Shown one piece after another: positions 12,050-22,835 of a stretch of 64,000 nt of DNA. A program made the translations under genes and the position numbers. Below the pieces are notes generated by a model, which had not been told where the DNA came from, searched no databases, and saw only the letters and a program-made list of their open reading frames with translations. Source of the stretch: Neodontobutis hainanensis (lineage: Eukaryota; Chordata; Actinopteri; Gobiiformes; Odontobutidae); contig JALDNG010002248.1 in the NCBI GenBank assembly GCA_024349245.1, forward strand, positions 1 to 64,000. The letters are read 5' to 3'. Numbering within the stretch: the stretch's first letter is position 1; every line of letters starts with the position of its first letter.

Positions 12050-12989
12050 AGAGACGCTCTGAAGAGAGGGGATCGGCTGCATGTACATTGCCAGTTTTGC
12101 GACATAAAGTCTTTCCCTTAAATATTCAGTCGATCAGTGCTGGCACTTAGGTAACCACTCCTGGAGCATGACTTCATGGAGCCACTGGCTGTTGGAAGGG
12201 GCTGTTGTTGACTTCCAATGTAGGAGGAGATGACGTCTGGCAATTAGGAGGTAAAAGCAAGAACCTCCATTTGTGCTGATGAATACTGTGTGTATTCCTC
12301 AGGAAGGCCAAAGACGGCCACATGTGGAGAAACACAGGCTGTGACTGAGAGAACCTTAAACATTGTGTCAAAATAACTCCAAAAACTGCCAAAAATTTGG
12401 GAAAGTGCTTTCTTAACTGGAACCATGTCTTATACGTGTTGATAACAACTGGGTTACAGGTAAGGCCAGAGGGACTGACTGTGACTGAATCAGTCAGTAA
12501 AGCAAGTAAAGAGGATGATGGACATGACTGTGCTTCCAATTGACACCAGACTTTGATAATGTAATTCTATTAATCCTGCCATTCCACAAAAAATGAGAAA
12601 TGGTCTTGTCTATGGACTTAAAAAAGCTTTTTGCTAAAAAAAATAGGGAGACATTGATATAAAAACAAATATTTCGGAAGGACATTCATCCTAATCACAT
12701 TAATTCACCCTATCAGAGAGAGAGAGAGCACTCCATCTCTGAAAATCAGCCTTTACCCCAGTGAGGAGGGTAGAAACATTTGCAGAGTAGAGGGACTTAA
12801 AAGTCCTGTCTACATTAAACCCCAAATACCGAAACCCAGAAGGGCTTAGTTTAAAAGGAATGTCAGATTAAGAGAGCTATGTTGCTAGTTTATTGACAGG
12901 AAGCAATCACTTTTTGATACGTTAATCCTGTAACCTGAGAACAGGCCAAATCTGCGAAAGAAAGACACAATAGCGAGACATGAATCTAG

Positions 12990-13601
12990 TGTCAGATCCA
13001 CTCCGTCTCTCTCAGGGATCCGCTCCACTTTCCTTCTCTCTCCTTCATCTCATCACTGCCACCTGTCCCAAGCACCTGCAGCCTATTACCATCAGTGAGG
13101 TATTTAAACCTCTCCTGTCCACCTCTTCCCTGCAGATCGTTTAGCATACTTTGTGTGAATGTCTCCAGCCCTCGCTCCAGCCCCTCGCTCCAGCCCCTCG
13201 CTCCAGCCCCTCGCTCCAGCCCCTCGCTCCAGCCCCTCGCTCCAGCCCTCGCTCCAGCCCTCGCTCCAGCCCTCAGGTTTGGACTCCAGTTATCAGTCCA
13301 GTTCCTCGGCTTGGTCCCAGTCACCGGCTCGGCTCCAGGCTTCGACGCAGCTCTACGGCTCACTCCAACTCTCAACCCAGCTCTCCAGCTTGGCCTCAGT
13401 CACCAGCTCGGCACCAGATCACGGTCCAGCTCCTCGGCTTGGTTCCAGTTCACAACTTCTATTCAGCCATCAGCACAGTTCCTCAGCACGGACTACAGTC
13501 TCAGATCCCCTATCCAGCTTCCTGTCACTCTCTGTACTTTAATAAAGAATCACTTACCTTCACTGTCTTGTGCGTATTTGAGTCCTCAGTCCCACATTAC
13601 A
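12990..13601 (+). repeat. 5' LTR of the gypsy element
   Basis: Begins TGTCAGATCCACTCCGTCTC and ends CCCACATTACA. Internal minisatellite at about 13160-13275 with units CCCTCGCTCCAG(C/CC), more copies than in the 3' LTR. AATAAAGAATCA at 13541 is the likely polyadenylation signal. Open frames across the LTR (SSPRSSPSLQPLAP types) result from the minisatellite. Confidence 0.9.
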
Positions 13602-13617
13602 GAACGATCTGGCCAAG

Positions 13618-14628
13618 ATGCACTCAGCCAAAGCAGAGAAAGTAATAAATCAATTCACCATCATTGACAAAACTCTCCAAAATCATGCAGCCCAAATGAA
13701 CACTATTTCCGCCGGGTTCCAGCGGATTGTGTCTCAACAGGAAGACGCATTCCATCCCATGTCAAATCAGATCCATCTCGTGACTTCTCAGCTATCGAGT
13801 ATTCCGAAGACCACAGAGAGTCTGGCCTCTGTTCCACCTTCAGATCCTGTTTCCCCGGTGGTTCAACCGATCCCGGTCCAGGAGCCTCGGGTCGGGATTC
13901 CAGAACGTTACTCCGGAGAGGCAGGTAGTTGTAATCCCTTTCTGGTCAACTGTTCAATCCTGTTTGCTCTGCAACCCAACACATTCGCCACAGAGAGAGC
14001 CAAGGTGGCATTTGTCATTAATCACCTGACGGGGCGCGCACATCTCTGGGGAACCGCAGAGTGGGAGAGAGGTACCCCGGCCTGCTCTAGTTTCCAGTCC
14101 TTATCGACTGAACTCCGGAAGGTGTTTGACGCTGAGGATCAGGAGGGCGCGGCGGCCAGTGATCTTTTTCAACTAAAACAGAGATCCCGTTCAGTGGCAG
14201 ATTATTCCATTGAGTTTCGGATGCTTGTTCGGCAGAGTGGATTTAACGCTCCTGCACAGCATCAGGCTTTCCTTCTCGGGTTGGCTGAGCACATGAAAGA
14301 TGAGCTTGCCTCTTGGGAGCTTCCAGTAGACTTGGATGATTTAATCCGTATGTCAATCCGGGTTGATCAGCGAGTTCGAGCTCGTCTGAGGGAGTGGGCT
14401 ACCCGGAGTCCTCTTTGCCTTCCTCTTGATGCCCAGCTACCACAGCTCTCTGTATCCACAACAGATTCCAGTTCCACAACAGATTCCAGTGAACCCATGC
14501 AAACTGGCCACTCTCATCTCACTGCTGAGGAGAGGCTACGGCGTCGAAGGAGGAACTTTTGTATATATTGTGGGGTTTCGGGCCATGTTGCATTGGTCTG
14601 TCTGTTAAAAGGACAGGCTCAGCAGTAG
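13618..14628 (+). CDS. gag: Gypsy gag
   Basis: ATG at 13618 lies 16 bases after the 5' LTR; 336 codons to TAG at 14626. The N-terminal third is coiled-coil-like with a Pro-rich hinge. The middle is the retrotransposon gag capsid fold (PERYSGEAGSCNPFLVNCSI, HLTGRAHLWG, FDAEDQEGAAASDLFQLKQR). The C-terminus has one zinc knuckle, CIYCGVSGHVALVC, spacing CX2CX4HX4C. The frame is intact, unlike pol. Pol lies in the -1 frame from an overlap at 14559-14628, so expression would need -1 frameshifting; GTTAAAA at 14604-14610 is an imperfect candidate slip site. Confidence 0.88.
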   Translation: MHSAKAEKVINQFTIIDKTLQNHAAQMNTISAGFQRIVSQQEDAFHPMSNQIHLVTSQLSSIPKTTESLASVPPSDPVSPVVQPIPVQEPRVGIPERYSGEAGSCNPFLVNCSILFALQPNTFATERAKVAFVINHLTGRAHLWGTAEWERGTPACSSFQSLSTELRKVFDAEDQEGAAASDLFQLKQRSRSVADYSIEFRMLVRQSGFNAPAQHQAFLLGLAEHMKDELASWELPVDLDDLIRMSIRVDQRVRARLREWATRSPLCLPLDAQLPQLSVSTTDSSSTTDSSEPMQTGHSHLTAEERLRRRRRNFCIYCGVSGHVALVCLLKGQAQQ

Positions 14629-14630
14629 CT

Positions 14631-16245
14631 GGAGGAGTACTGTTGAGTCTTACAGAGGGGGTCTCCTCCATATATCGCCCGCTTGTCCATGTCCAGCTGC
14701 TGCTTCCTGGGGGGCCACAGACTTTAACTACGTTCATTGACTCTGGGGCAGACGGCAGTTTTATGGACGAGACTTTGGCTCTTCAGTTGGGGTTGTCACG
14801 AGTTCCCCTACTCAAACCGGTTCCTGCACGGGCTCTGGATGGACACCTCCTGGGTACCGTGACCCACCGGACCAGTCCCGTGACCCTATTAATCTCTGGG
14901 AACCATCAAGAAACGCTCGGATTTTTCCTAATTCAGTCTTCGGAGATTCCATTAATTTTGGGCTACCCCTGGTTGCGACGCCATAATCCTCACATTGATT
15001 GGGACACTGGGGCAATACTGGGGTGGAGTCACTCTTGTCACTCCGTTTGACTTCAGTCAGCGGGATTACCCAACCCGCTACCTGGTACACCTGTATCCTC
15101 TCTGCCGGCCAACGTTCCCAGGGAGAACCAGGATTATAAGGAGGTCTTTAATAAGGCCAAAGCCACAGCCTTACCCCCGCATCGGCCATATGACTGTGCT
15201 ATTGACTTGCTTCCTGGCCTCCTAGAGGCCGATTATATTCATTATCCGCTCCTGAAAGAGAGGCCATGGACCTTCTTCATCACCAGCGGGGGCGGGTTTT
15301 TTCTTTGTGGGGAAGAAAGACGAGACTCTCCGACCTTGCGTTGATTACCGTGGACTTAATGAGATCACTGTAAAGAATAGGTATCCGCTTCCCCTTCTGA
15401 CCTCCACCTTTGAACTGCTGGAGGGGGCAACAGTGTTTTCCAAATTGGATCTTCGCAACGCATACCACCTGGGTCGTATCCGAGAGGGGGACGAATGGAA
15501 GACAGCATTTAACACCTCGTCAGGTCATTATGAATATCTGGTGATGCCTTTTGGACTGACTAATGCTCCCGTCGTTTTCCAGAACCTGGTTAATGATGTG
15601 TTGCGGAACATGCTCGACCGGTTCGTATTTGTGTACCTGGATGATATCCTTATTTTTCAAGAATCACAAGGAGCATGTTTATCATGTCCAGTCAGTTCTT
15701 CAACGCCTGCTGGAGAATCTGCTTTTTGTCAAGGCTGAAAAATGTGAATTTCATGTACCCAGCGCCTCTTTCCTGGGTTACATTGTCGCCCAGGGTAAAA
15801 TTCAGATGGACCCTTCCAAGGTGTCGGCAGTATTGGATTGGCCATCTCCGTGCAGTCGAAAGCAACTGCAACGCTTCTTGGGGTTTGCCAACTTCTGTAG
15901 ACATTTCATCTGTGGCTATAGTACCTTGGCGGCTCCTCTGACAGCACTTACCTCATCTAAGCTTCCGTTCATCTGGTTCAGCGAAGTCGATTCAGCATTC
16001 CGGGACTTGAAGCTTCATTTTTCTTCAGCTCCAGTGCTTATCATCCCAAACTCTGCTAGTCAGTTTGTCGTAGAGGTGGATGCTTCTGACGTGGGAGTAG
16101 GCGCAGTTCTGTCCCAATGTTCCACTTCAGACCAGAAATGACACCCGTGTGCCTATTTTTCTCGTCGCCTGTCTCCCGCTGAACAGAACTACGACATTGG
16201 TAATAGGGTGCTGCTGGCGGTTAAGCTAGCCTTGGAGGAATGGAA
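14631..16245 (+). pseudogene. pol: Gypsy pol (protease, reverse transcriptase, start of RNase H), frameshifted
   Basis: Protease active site IDSGADGSFMD at about 14738-14770. Reverse transcriptase: CVDYRGLNEITVKNRYPLPL (15340), SKLDLRNAYHL (15441), MPFGLTNAPVVFQNL (15544) and VYLDDILIF with the catalytic YLDD (15630-15656). A shift near 15660 is followed by KCEFHVPSASFLGYIV and LRRFLGFANF-like connection motifs (15740-15900). RNase H starts VEVDASDVGVGAVLSQ (16072) and stops at 16138. Frame changes near 15050, 15270 and 15660 plus this stop disable it. Sequence is lost after EEW at about 16243. Confidence 0.85.
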
Positions 16246-16254
16246 AAAAAAACA

Positions 16255-16569
16255 ATCTTTCATATTTCCAGGATCAACATGAAAGGTTGGGTGAATCCGG
16301 AGAGTCCTCTGCTTCCCGCCACCAGGCCCCCGCCTCCCCGCCCAGCTCGTTGGAGGTGCTCCGGCATATTCGGTGCGACGGCTCCTTAGATCTAGACGCC
16401 GTGGTTGAGGTATTCAGTACCTGGTAGACTGGGAGGGGTATGGTCCAGAAGAACGTTCTTGGGTCCCTGCACGCTACATTCTGGATCCACAGTTAGTTTG
16501 GGACTTCCATTCTTCACACCCCGGGCAGTCAGTTGGAACGTCCAGCGATGTTCCTTGAGGAGGGGGTTC
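16255..16569 (+). pseudogene. Residual chromodomain end of gypsy integrase
   Basis: After the internal deletion the sequence resumes in a Pro-rich integrase tail and then reads EYLVDWEGYGPEE-like residues and SWVPARYILDP (16415-16490), the C-terminal part of a chromodomain, just before the polypurine tract and the 3' LTR. Confidence 0.75.
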
Positions 16570-17144
16570 TGTCAGATCCACTCCGTCTCTCTCAGGGATC
16601 CGCTCCACTTTCCTTCTCTCTCCTTCATCTCATCACTGCCACCTGTCCCAAGCACCTGCAGCCTATTACCATCAGTGAGGTATTTAAACCTCTCCTGTCT
16701 ACCTCTTCCCTGCAGATCGTTTAGCATACTTTGTGTGAATGTCTCCAGCCCTCGCTCCAGCCCTCGCTCCAGCCCTCGCTCCAGCCCTCGCTCCAGCCCT
16801 CGCTCCAGGTCTCAGGTTTGGACTCCAGCTATCAGTCCAGTTCCTCGGATTGGTCCCAGTCACCAGCTCGGCTCCAGGTCTCGGCGCAGCTCTACGGCTC
16901 ACTCTAAATATCAGCCCAGCTCTCCAGCTTGGTCTCCAGTCGCGGCTCGGCACCAGATCACGGTCCAGCTCCTCGGCTTGGTTCCAGTTCACAACTTCTC
17001 TTCAGCCATCAGCGCAGTTCCTCAGCACGGACTACAGTCTCAGATCCACTATCCAGCTTCCTGTCACTATCTGTACTTTAATAAAGAATCACTTACCTTC
17101 ACTGTCTTCACTGTGCGCATTTGAGTCCTCAGTTCCACATTACA
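16570..17144 (+). repeat. 3' LTR of the gypsy element
   Basis: Same ends as the 5' LTR (TGTCAGATCC...TTCCACATTACA) with point differences. It is 37 bp shorter, mainly because the CCCTCGCTCCAG minisatellite has fewer copies. Confidence 0.9.
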
Positions 17145-17619
17145 TCTACAGGGTCTGAAATATACATTAGTCATCTGCATATAGTGAAAGTTTGAACACT
17201 GTACGCAACCGGGAAATACCTTTAAAAATAGAAGAGGACCTCAGATAGATACACATCTCTATCGCGAGAGCAAATAGAGGGGACAGGGGACAACCCTCCC
17301 TGCAGCCTGTCTTTAGGACGAAATAATCAGACGTGAAATCATTAGTAATTATACTTGTGCATGGTAGTGTGTATAGGAGTCGAATCCAGGATATAAACCT
17401 TGTGCCAAATCCAAATTTAGCCAAAACCGCAAACAAATAATCCCATTCAACTCTGTCGAACACCTTTTCTGCGTCGATCGATATCACTACCTCAGGTGTT
17501 ATTGTAGTTTCTTTTGAATATATTACATTAAGTAAAGTTTGTATATTATAGAAGGCGCCCTTTAATAAATCCAGTCTGCTCCTTAGAAATAATAGTTTAA
17601 GTACCTTTTCCAGACGGTG

Positions 17620-18203
17620 TGTAGTGTCCAATACAAACCGCTCAGCCTTTGGTACACTTGTGTGGAATAAGTCATGAACGCACAGCCATTTCCATGTCTT
17701 TAGAGTCTTTATTGCTCACAGCCGACACAACAAGACCCGAGTAGGCTATCCCCCAAGCACTACTAACTTTTGTACAGAAAATGTAAGCCTTTTATACAGT
17801 TTTGATCTGACAGTTTAGCAATAACTCTTCCTGTGATCTTAGATGAGCCTTTGAAGATTTTTATTAACTCTGTGATGTCATTCTGTAAGACGTTGGGACT
17901 TTCCCACCTGCTAGGCCCCTCTCCTCTCTGACCTTGAGCATCAGGCTCCCATGTCTCTATCTGGGCCTTCAATGTGTGTGTGTGTGCTTTAAACGTATCA
18001 TGTTTTAAACCATACTCTTCTGACATTAAGTTTTCTTTCTTTTACATTAAAATGTTTCTAAATGTATTAATATAACATACAGTACGTGATTACACACCAT
18101 GCATAAGTATAAACCATAAACACATAACATAGACTCATCATGCATAAATGAATAACTAACTAAACACACAGAAATAAGCATATAACATGAAAAATATACC
18201 ACA
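17620..18203 (-). repeat. Solo retrovirus-like LTR inside L1
   Basis: Bounded by TGTAGTG and ACCACA on plus, i.e. TGTGGT...CACTACA on minus, with a 4-bp target duplication GGTG at 17616-17619 and 18204-18207. In minus orientation it has TATAAAAGG (17793), then an AATAAAGACTCTA polyadenylation signal (17710). Related over its length to the LTR at 58544-59062. A single LTR with intact duplications indicates LTR-LTR recombination. Confidence 0.8.
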
Positions 18204-19099
18204 GGTGGGATAAGGCTTTTGCAAGTATTGTAGTTTCTACATTCATTAAAGATATAGGCCTATAGCACGTACAAAGTTCTGGGTCCTTGTCCTTCATTTA
18301 AAAGGATACTAATGGGGGTCTGTCTCAAAGTAGGGGGAAGAAAGCCCTGTGAAAGCGCCTCAGTATGCAATAATGGGATGTTTGGCTGAACATGTCTCGC
18401 TGAACATGGAAAAAACTCGGAAACCCATCTGGACCTGGTGCCTTATTACTCTGCATGTTACGTAAGGCCAGGGAAAGCTCCTGTGTTGTCAAAACTGAGT
18501 CTAATTCAGTAACCACCTCTGGCCACATACTGGGAAATCAAGGTCACCTAAAAATGTGGAATATCTGTTGGATCTGATGCCAGTTCAGAGCTATACAACA
18601 AATGTGTAAAAAGATGAGAAAACTGAATTGACTAAAGCTAGTTCCTCCAAAGCGCGTGCCTGACTCATCTTTAATGCGAGGAAGCCGCTTGTTGACGTAA
18701 CTTGTGAGCCAGTAATCTTCTGGACTTATCACCATGTTCATAATATTTAGTGATTGAATGTGGCAAAAGAAGTTCAGCTTTGGTTGTTGTGACCAAATCA
18801 TGCTCTGTTTTTAGAGTTGTTTGCAATTGTTGATTCACAGAGGCTATGTCAAAGAGAGCCTTCACAAAAGTTGATGCACATAATTTCCCCAACTGTGCAG
18901 AATACGAGATGACCTGGCCTTGTAAATAGGCTTTTAAAGATTCCCACAACAGTGCAGCTAAAATTGGTTCTGATTCAGACTGATTAAGAGTGATAAAATC
19001 ATCAATCACGTTTGTATTGAATTAATGGAATTTACCATCTGCAAATAGCAATGTATTAAATTTACATTGGATTCTAACCAAGCACTTGCTTGTTTATAA

Positions 19100-19390
19100 T
19101 TCTATCTGTGTGATAGGTCTCAGTCACTCGGGAGGAGCTCAAAGTAGAGCAGCTGCTCCTCCACATCGAGAGGAGCCAGCTGAGGTGGCTCAGGCATCTG
19201 TTTTGGATGCCTCCTGGACGCCTCCCTAGGGAGGTGTTCCGGGCATGTCCCACCGGGAGGAGACCCCAGGAAGACCTAGGACACGCTGGAGGGACTATGT
19301 CTCTCGGCTGGCCTGGGAATGCCTCGGTATCCCCCCGGAAGAGCTGGAAGAAGTTCTCTGGACTCCACCCAAACTGTGGAGAACATATTT
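19100..19390 (+). mobile_element. C-terminal remnant of a non-LTR retrotransposon
   Basis: Reads HIERSQLRWLRHLFWMPPGR (interrupted), VFRACPTGRRPQED, then a block corresponding to RTRWRDYVSRLAWECLGIPP and EELEEV in shifted frame. This is a familiar C-terminus of a teleost non-LTR element; clade not assigned. Its last 40 bases merge with the start of the segment duplicated at 44083. Confidence 0.6.
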
Positions 19391-20002
19391 AGCAGGAACT
19401 GTTTGTCCAAAGTAAGTGTAATTGTGTCAGAGGTTCAGGGGTAGAGTGGGTGATCTGTCAAAGATCACAACATGTCCCTCTCATGTTGTGTAAGTTAAGT
19501 TCTAAGTTATAGAGGCAGCAGTGTCAGGAGCTAGAGCAGATGGTCCACTAACTGAAGGGTGGCTGGTGCAATCCCCAGCTCTTCTCTTTATGTTTTTAAA
19601 GCCAAAGGTAAGAAACACTGTTATTTATTTGATCTTGACTGTCTTATTCCAAATTTGTTTTCTTTTCACATAAAAGGCTGTGACGGCCAAAAGAAAGGTA
19701 TCCAGTGACATGAACAGCGTTGGATATAGTCACATTGTTATATTTTATACCGTCTAATAAATTATTTCTGTGGTAAAGAACTGTTTCATGCATCTAAACT
19801 CTACTTTTAGCATCCAGAAACAGAGAAGAAGTCTAATCCTGCCAGAGTGTGACCTGTCCCCAACATGATCCAGTTCAGGAGAAGAGGATAAAAGCCAGAG
19901 TGCTAATCTCAAAAACAAGTGAGAAGGCCTTCTACCTCAAATCTATTATCTCAGCTGTTACACTGAAGAAACTGTTTTAACAGATGTCTTTTATTTTCTG
20001 CA

Positions 20003-20300
20003 GGAAATCTAAAAATGTATTTTCTGATGACATCCTTGTCTGCTAAAGTCATAAGAACACAGTGGTAAGAAAAAATAAACTGTATTGTATTTTTTTTGTG
20101 TGCTCCTGAAGAAACTTTCTGTCCATTAATAACTGTTTTGTTGTAGTTGCAAAGGAAGGGTGCAGGAATGGAAAAGGTCCCGTGAAGCCACTGGAGGAAG
20201 CCCACCCTTCTTCACATCAAGACTAACAAACACTGCATCAGTGTCTCCACATGAGACAACAGCACAAAGAGCATTTGATGAAGGGATGAAGGGAGAATAA
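20003..20300 (+). CDS. Two 3' exons of an unknown gene (copy 1)
   Basis: Exon 20003-20068 follows CTGCAG and ends before GTAAGAAA. The terminal exon starts after TTGTAG (20146) and ends at TAA 20298-20300. In the longest frame the terminal exon encodes 50 residues, including SREATGGSPPFFTSRLTNTA, and joins in phase to MYFLMTSLSAKVIRTQ in the exon before. A second overlapping frame (GKGPVKPLEEAHPSSHQD, then stop) is also open, so the true frame is uncertain. Both terminal frames are also open in the copy at 45053-45200. Product not recognised. Confidence 0.4.
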
Positions 20301-20872
20301 CAAGACTAAAATGAAAATTGTTTCAGAATTAAATAAATTACATTAATTTAAGTACAAACATTTTGAATTTATTTATAAAATCATATGAATTTATTTATTT
20401 ATTTTAAACGATTACTACTGACAGAACCACACAAACCTTTCTGCACAAAGAAGCCTATTTCAGAAACACTTGTATGTCTTGCTTCACAGTATCCATATTA
20501 TATAGAAAGTTAATTCAAAATACTTTACACATTTTATAAAATGCATCAATACACCCAAACTAAAAAGCTAAACAGTCATCAGAACATTTGGAGAGTGATG
20601 CAAAATTGACGTTGATTACTCTCTTCTGGAAATAAAATAAATGTGTTCAAAGTTCACCAAAACTTTCTGTGTTAGATTCTTGGGAAAGTATAAATACTGC
20701 TAGAAAAAAGCTATTTTAACAGGACATAAACTGAATAAGTTTTAAAGGTAATTATGTGGTTCCCAGGAATATAAATACAATAAAACAATGTACATTATTT
20801 TGTTTCAAAAATTAAAGAGTAAATTGTAAGTATACCAGTACCAATTGAGGAGAAAATCAACACTGGCCTATA
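20301..20872. other. Intergenic between convergent genes
   Basis: AT-rich; AATAAA-like signals near 20325-20345 (plus gene). No coding content. Partly matched at 45240-45700. Confidence 0.5.
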
Positions 20873-22290
20873 CTATTTAGTAGATTGTGTTGGTTTCTTT
20901 GAGTCTTTATCCAGGGTTTTCTTTTTCTTCTTCTTCACTTTCTTGCTTTTGGGTTTGACCTCTGGCAGCTTGGGGTTCAAAGATGGCCCAGACCTGGTCA
21001 GGTCAGAAGTCTGGCTCATCTCAGGATCCGAGCAAACACCCTGGGCAGAGAGTGACTTTGCCCGGGTGGAGAGGGGCGAACCATCCAGCAGGTCAGGCTG
21101 GGAGAAGGACCTCATGGCTGGTGAACTGCTGGGTCTGTAATGTGTGCTACTTCCTAACATGGGGAGGTGGATGTGTTCATTTCTGATGTAACGGCTGCTG
21201 TAGGACATGACAACATGTTGCCAGGAACTCAGAGGGGTGGCAGAGAAGGGGTGGGCCCTGGCGAAGTCCTCTTTGGCTCCTGGAGACATGACCACAGAGC
21301 CATGTGGCGTGACTGCCTCCACGGCGGTCTGAAAGGTTTTAAGGATACGGTCGTGTTTCTGTTTTTCCTTCTTCTGCCGGGATTCCACCTTCTTCAGATG
21401 GCGTCGGTGATCCCTCATCGTCTGTTTTCTTGTATCTGCTAGTCCCCTGCAGGAATAAAAATGTCCCATTGATGGCATCTGTAACATGTCACTGATGTCT
21501 CTAGAAGTCATTCAAATTGTGACTCACCTGTAATCTACCATTCCTGTCCTGGTCAAGTCTCTGAATCAGCTCCTCTCTCTGGTACCGATCCTAAAGTAGT
21601 GTTGATCGCTATTAACAAAAACAAGTTTTAAAGACACATTTTGGCATGCTTTTAATTACTGTAATAAATGTCTATGACTAGTGCTGTTGACAAAAGATTA
21701 AGAAACACATAAGTAAAATATCATAAAATTATTTTTAAAGGCAAAAAAATAAAATCACAAACCTGCCCCTCTTTCTGAACTCACAACTGGATCTCGCATG
21801 GTGCCATCTTTGTCAATATTTTGAAAGAAATCACAAAGTCGCAGCTTGCCCATCTAAATAATCCTTAAAAAAAATCAGAGAGGACATAGTATATTAACAC
21901 CAACAACAATGTATAAACAAGAACAGATCTAAGGTAACGATAGTGTATGACAAAACGGACCTGGAGGACTTTCATTGGATCAACAGGTTTTGGGGACTTC
22001 TTGGCAATAAAGCCTCTCACCCCACCATACTGAACATCCAGACTGGGCTGACATGTCGGCTCCAACAGATGCACAAAGCTCTCATTTACCAGAACGCTCT
22101 GATTGTTACACATAACAGTTTTTCTATTATAATTATGACACTACACATGGAACATTGATACTCTTTAAGGTTCACTCACACAAATGTTCATTTCCTCCAG
22201 TGCACTTCTCGGTGAGTTCTTCACAACATTGACCAAAGCAAGAGCTCCCTCTACTGTTAAAGAGTTGTAGGCCAGCTGTAGGAGAAAAAC
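20873..22290 (-). pseudogene. LRRC74-like leucine-rich-repeat / EF-hand gene, 3' exons (copy 1)
   Basis: Five minus-strand exons. LRR exon about 22290-22180 (LAYNSLTVEGALALVNVVKN). 22098-21961 (VLVNESFVHLLEP, LDVQYGGVRGFIAKK, PDPMK-like end). 21863-21763, an EF-hand with NIDKDGTMR. 21590-21528, a second EF-hand, RLDQDRNGRLQ. Terminal exon 21446-20873: about 190 residues, starting GLADTRKQTMRDHRRHLKK, with a Ser-rich middle and a Lys-rich tail ending QSTK. Splice sites are mostly consensus. LRRs followed by a tail of this form suggest the LRRC74 family (recalled, not searched). In the third exon a 2-base deletion relative to copy 2 and an altered 3' part shift the frame, so this copy is probably dead. 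Upstream exons are absent. Confidence 0.6.
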
Positions 22291-22299
22291 ATTAAAAAT

Positions 22300-22440
22300 T
22301 ATTTTTCACACCCACACAGTTATTATTATTATTATTATTAATATATATTTATTTTATTGGGACAGTGAATGTTAATGAACACACATGAGCCACAACAACA
22401 TGAATGTAAACATGCCTAGTTTCCATCCATTGTCCCAACA
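22300..22440. repeat. ATT microsatellite and MITE-like repeat fragment
   Basis: (ATT)n at 22320-22343 followed by GTGAATGTTAATGAACACAC, ATGAATGTAAACATGCC and CCATTGTCCCAACA. The same non-coding phrases recur at 59895-59995, so this is a dispersed family. Confidence 0.6.
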
Positions 22441-22599
22441 TCTGTTTGTGACTGACTCAGGAATGTATTCTCAGCATAAACACTTTGACGTTGTGTCACC
22501 GTTCAGCCACAAATGCACAGTGCACCCAGTGTAAGTGGGAGTGATGCCAGAATAGCATATTGTTTTAGTTTGAGTCAGAATCTATGAGGGCTATAAATA

Positions 22600-22835
22600 T
22601 TCCGATGTGCGTGTGAGTGTAGACATCACATCAGTAAAGTAAACAGAACTATCAAGGGGGAGGGTGGGACCAGGTACTGGTTGCTGTGGCACTGTGTGCA
22701 GGTCCAAAGTCCTGTTGGAAAATGAAATCTGCATTTCCATAAAGTTGGTCAGCAGCAGGAAACATGAAGTGCTTGAACTTCCTGGTATACGGCTGCGTTG
22801 ACCTTGGACCAACACCAGCAGATGACATGTCCGTC
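22600..22835 (-). mobile_element. Tc1/mariner transposase fragment
   Basis: Minus strand matches the middle of the element at 28535-29758: the shared phrase CATCTGCTGGTGTTGGTCCA, GTCAACGCAGCCGTAT and CTGCTGACCAACTTT. Reading LVQGQRSRIPGSS. Both ends are lost. Confidence 0.65.

Larger units (their letters stand above)
12990..17144 (+). mobile_element. Chromodomain Ty3/gypsy retrotransposon (sushi-like), internally deleted
   Basis: The element runs from 12990 to 17144 with LTRs at both ends, TG...CA termini and near-matching 5-bp flanks (TCTAG at 12985-12989, TCTAC at 17145-17149). Order: LTR, gag, protease, reverse transcriptase, start of RNase H, then an abrupt jump at about 16245 to the last part of a chromodomain and the 3' LTR. 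Most of RNase H and all of the integrase core are missing. The polypurine tract GAGGAGGGGGTT abuts the 3' LTR. The chromodomain and the gag/pol layout point to the chromovirus branch that includes sushi. It cannot move by itself. Confidence 0.9.
12050..19020 (-). mobile_element. L1-type LINE split by two LTR-element insertions
   Basis: Minus-strand L1 ORF2 in three parts: 19020-18204, 17619-17145 and 12989-12050. The first part carries NKAPGPDGFP (near 18450). The RT core in the second part has DAEKVFDRVEWDYL, a CREGCPLSPLFALAIE block and YADD at its end (17167). The third has FFKSIDKTISHFLWNGRINRI, typical of the L1 thumb/C-terminal region. Removing the solo LTR at 17620-18203 rejoins the L1 motif just before LEKVLK; removing 12990-17144 joins the RT to its C-terminus. 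Stops and frameshifts (for example near 18540 and 12450) make it dead. The 5' endonuclease part is absent. Confidence 0.8.
19350..21870. repeat. Segmental duplication, copy 1 (partner 44083-47165)
   Basis: The block shares long runs of near-identity with 44083-47165 in the same orientation: TTCAGGGGTAGAGTGGGTGA at 19435 and 44175, the exon-like blocks at 19805-19905 and 44695-44790, the terminal exon at 20147 and 45053, and the LRRC74-like exons. Indels distinguish the copies. It contains one gene's 3' end on plus and another's on minus, tail to tail. Confidence 0.85.

Noticed and set aside
13095..13667. Ser/Pro/Leu-rich frames of 127-190 codons
   Set aside because: They lie in the LTR and follow its CCCTCGCTCCAG minisatellite.
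16405..17158. 239- and 139-codon frames near the 3' LTR
   Set aside because: Same LTR artefact; the only real coding there is the chromodomain end at 16415-16490.
21167..21442. Plus-strand frames opposite the LRRC74-like terminal exon
   Set aside because: Antisense shadows; splice sites and the duplicated copy support the minus strand.
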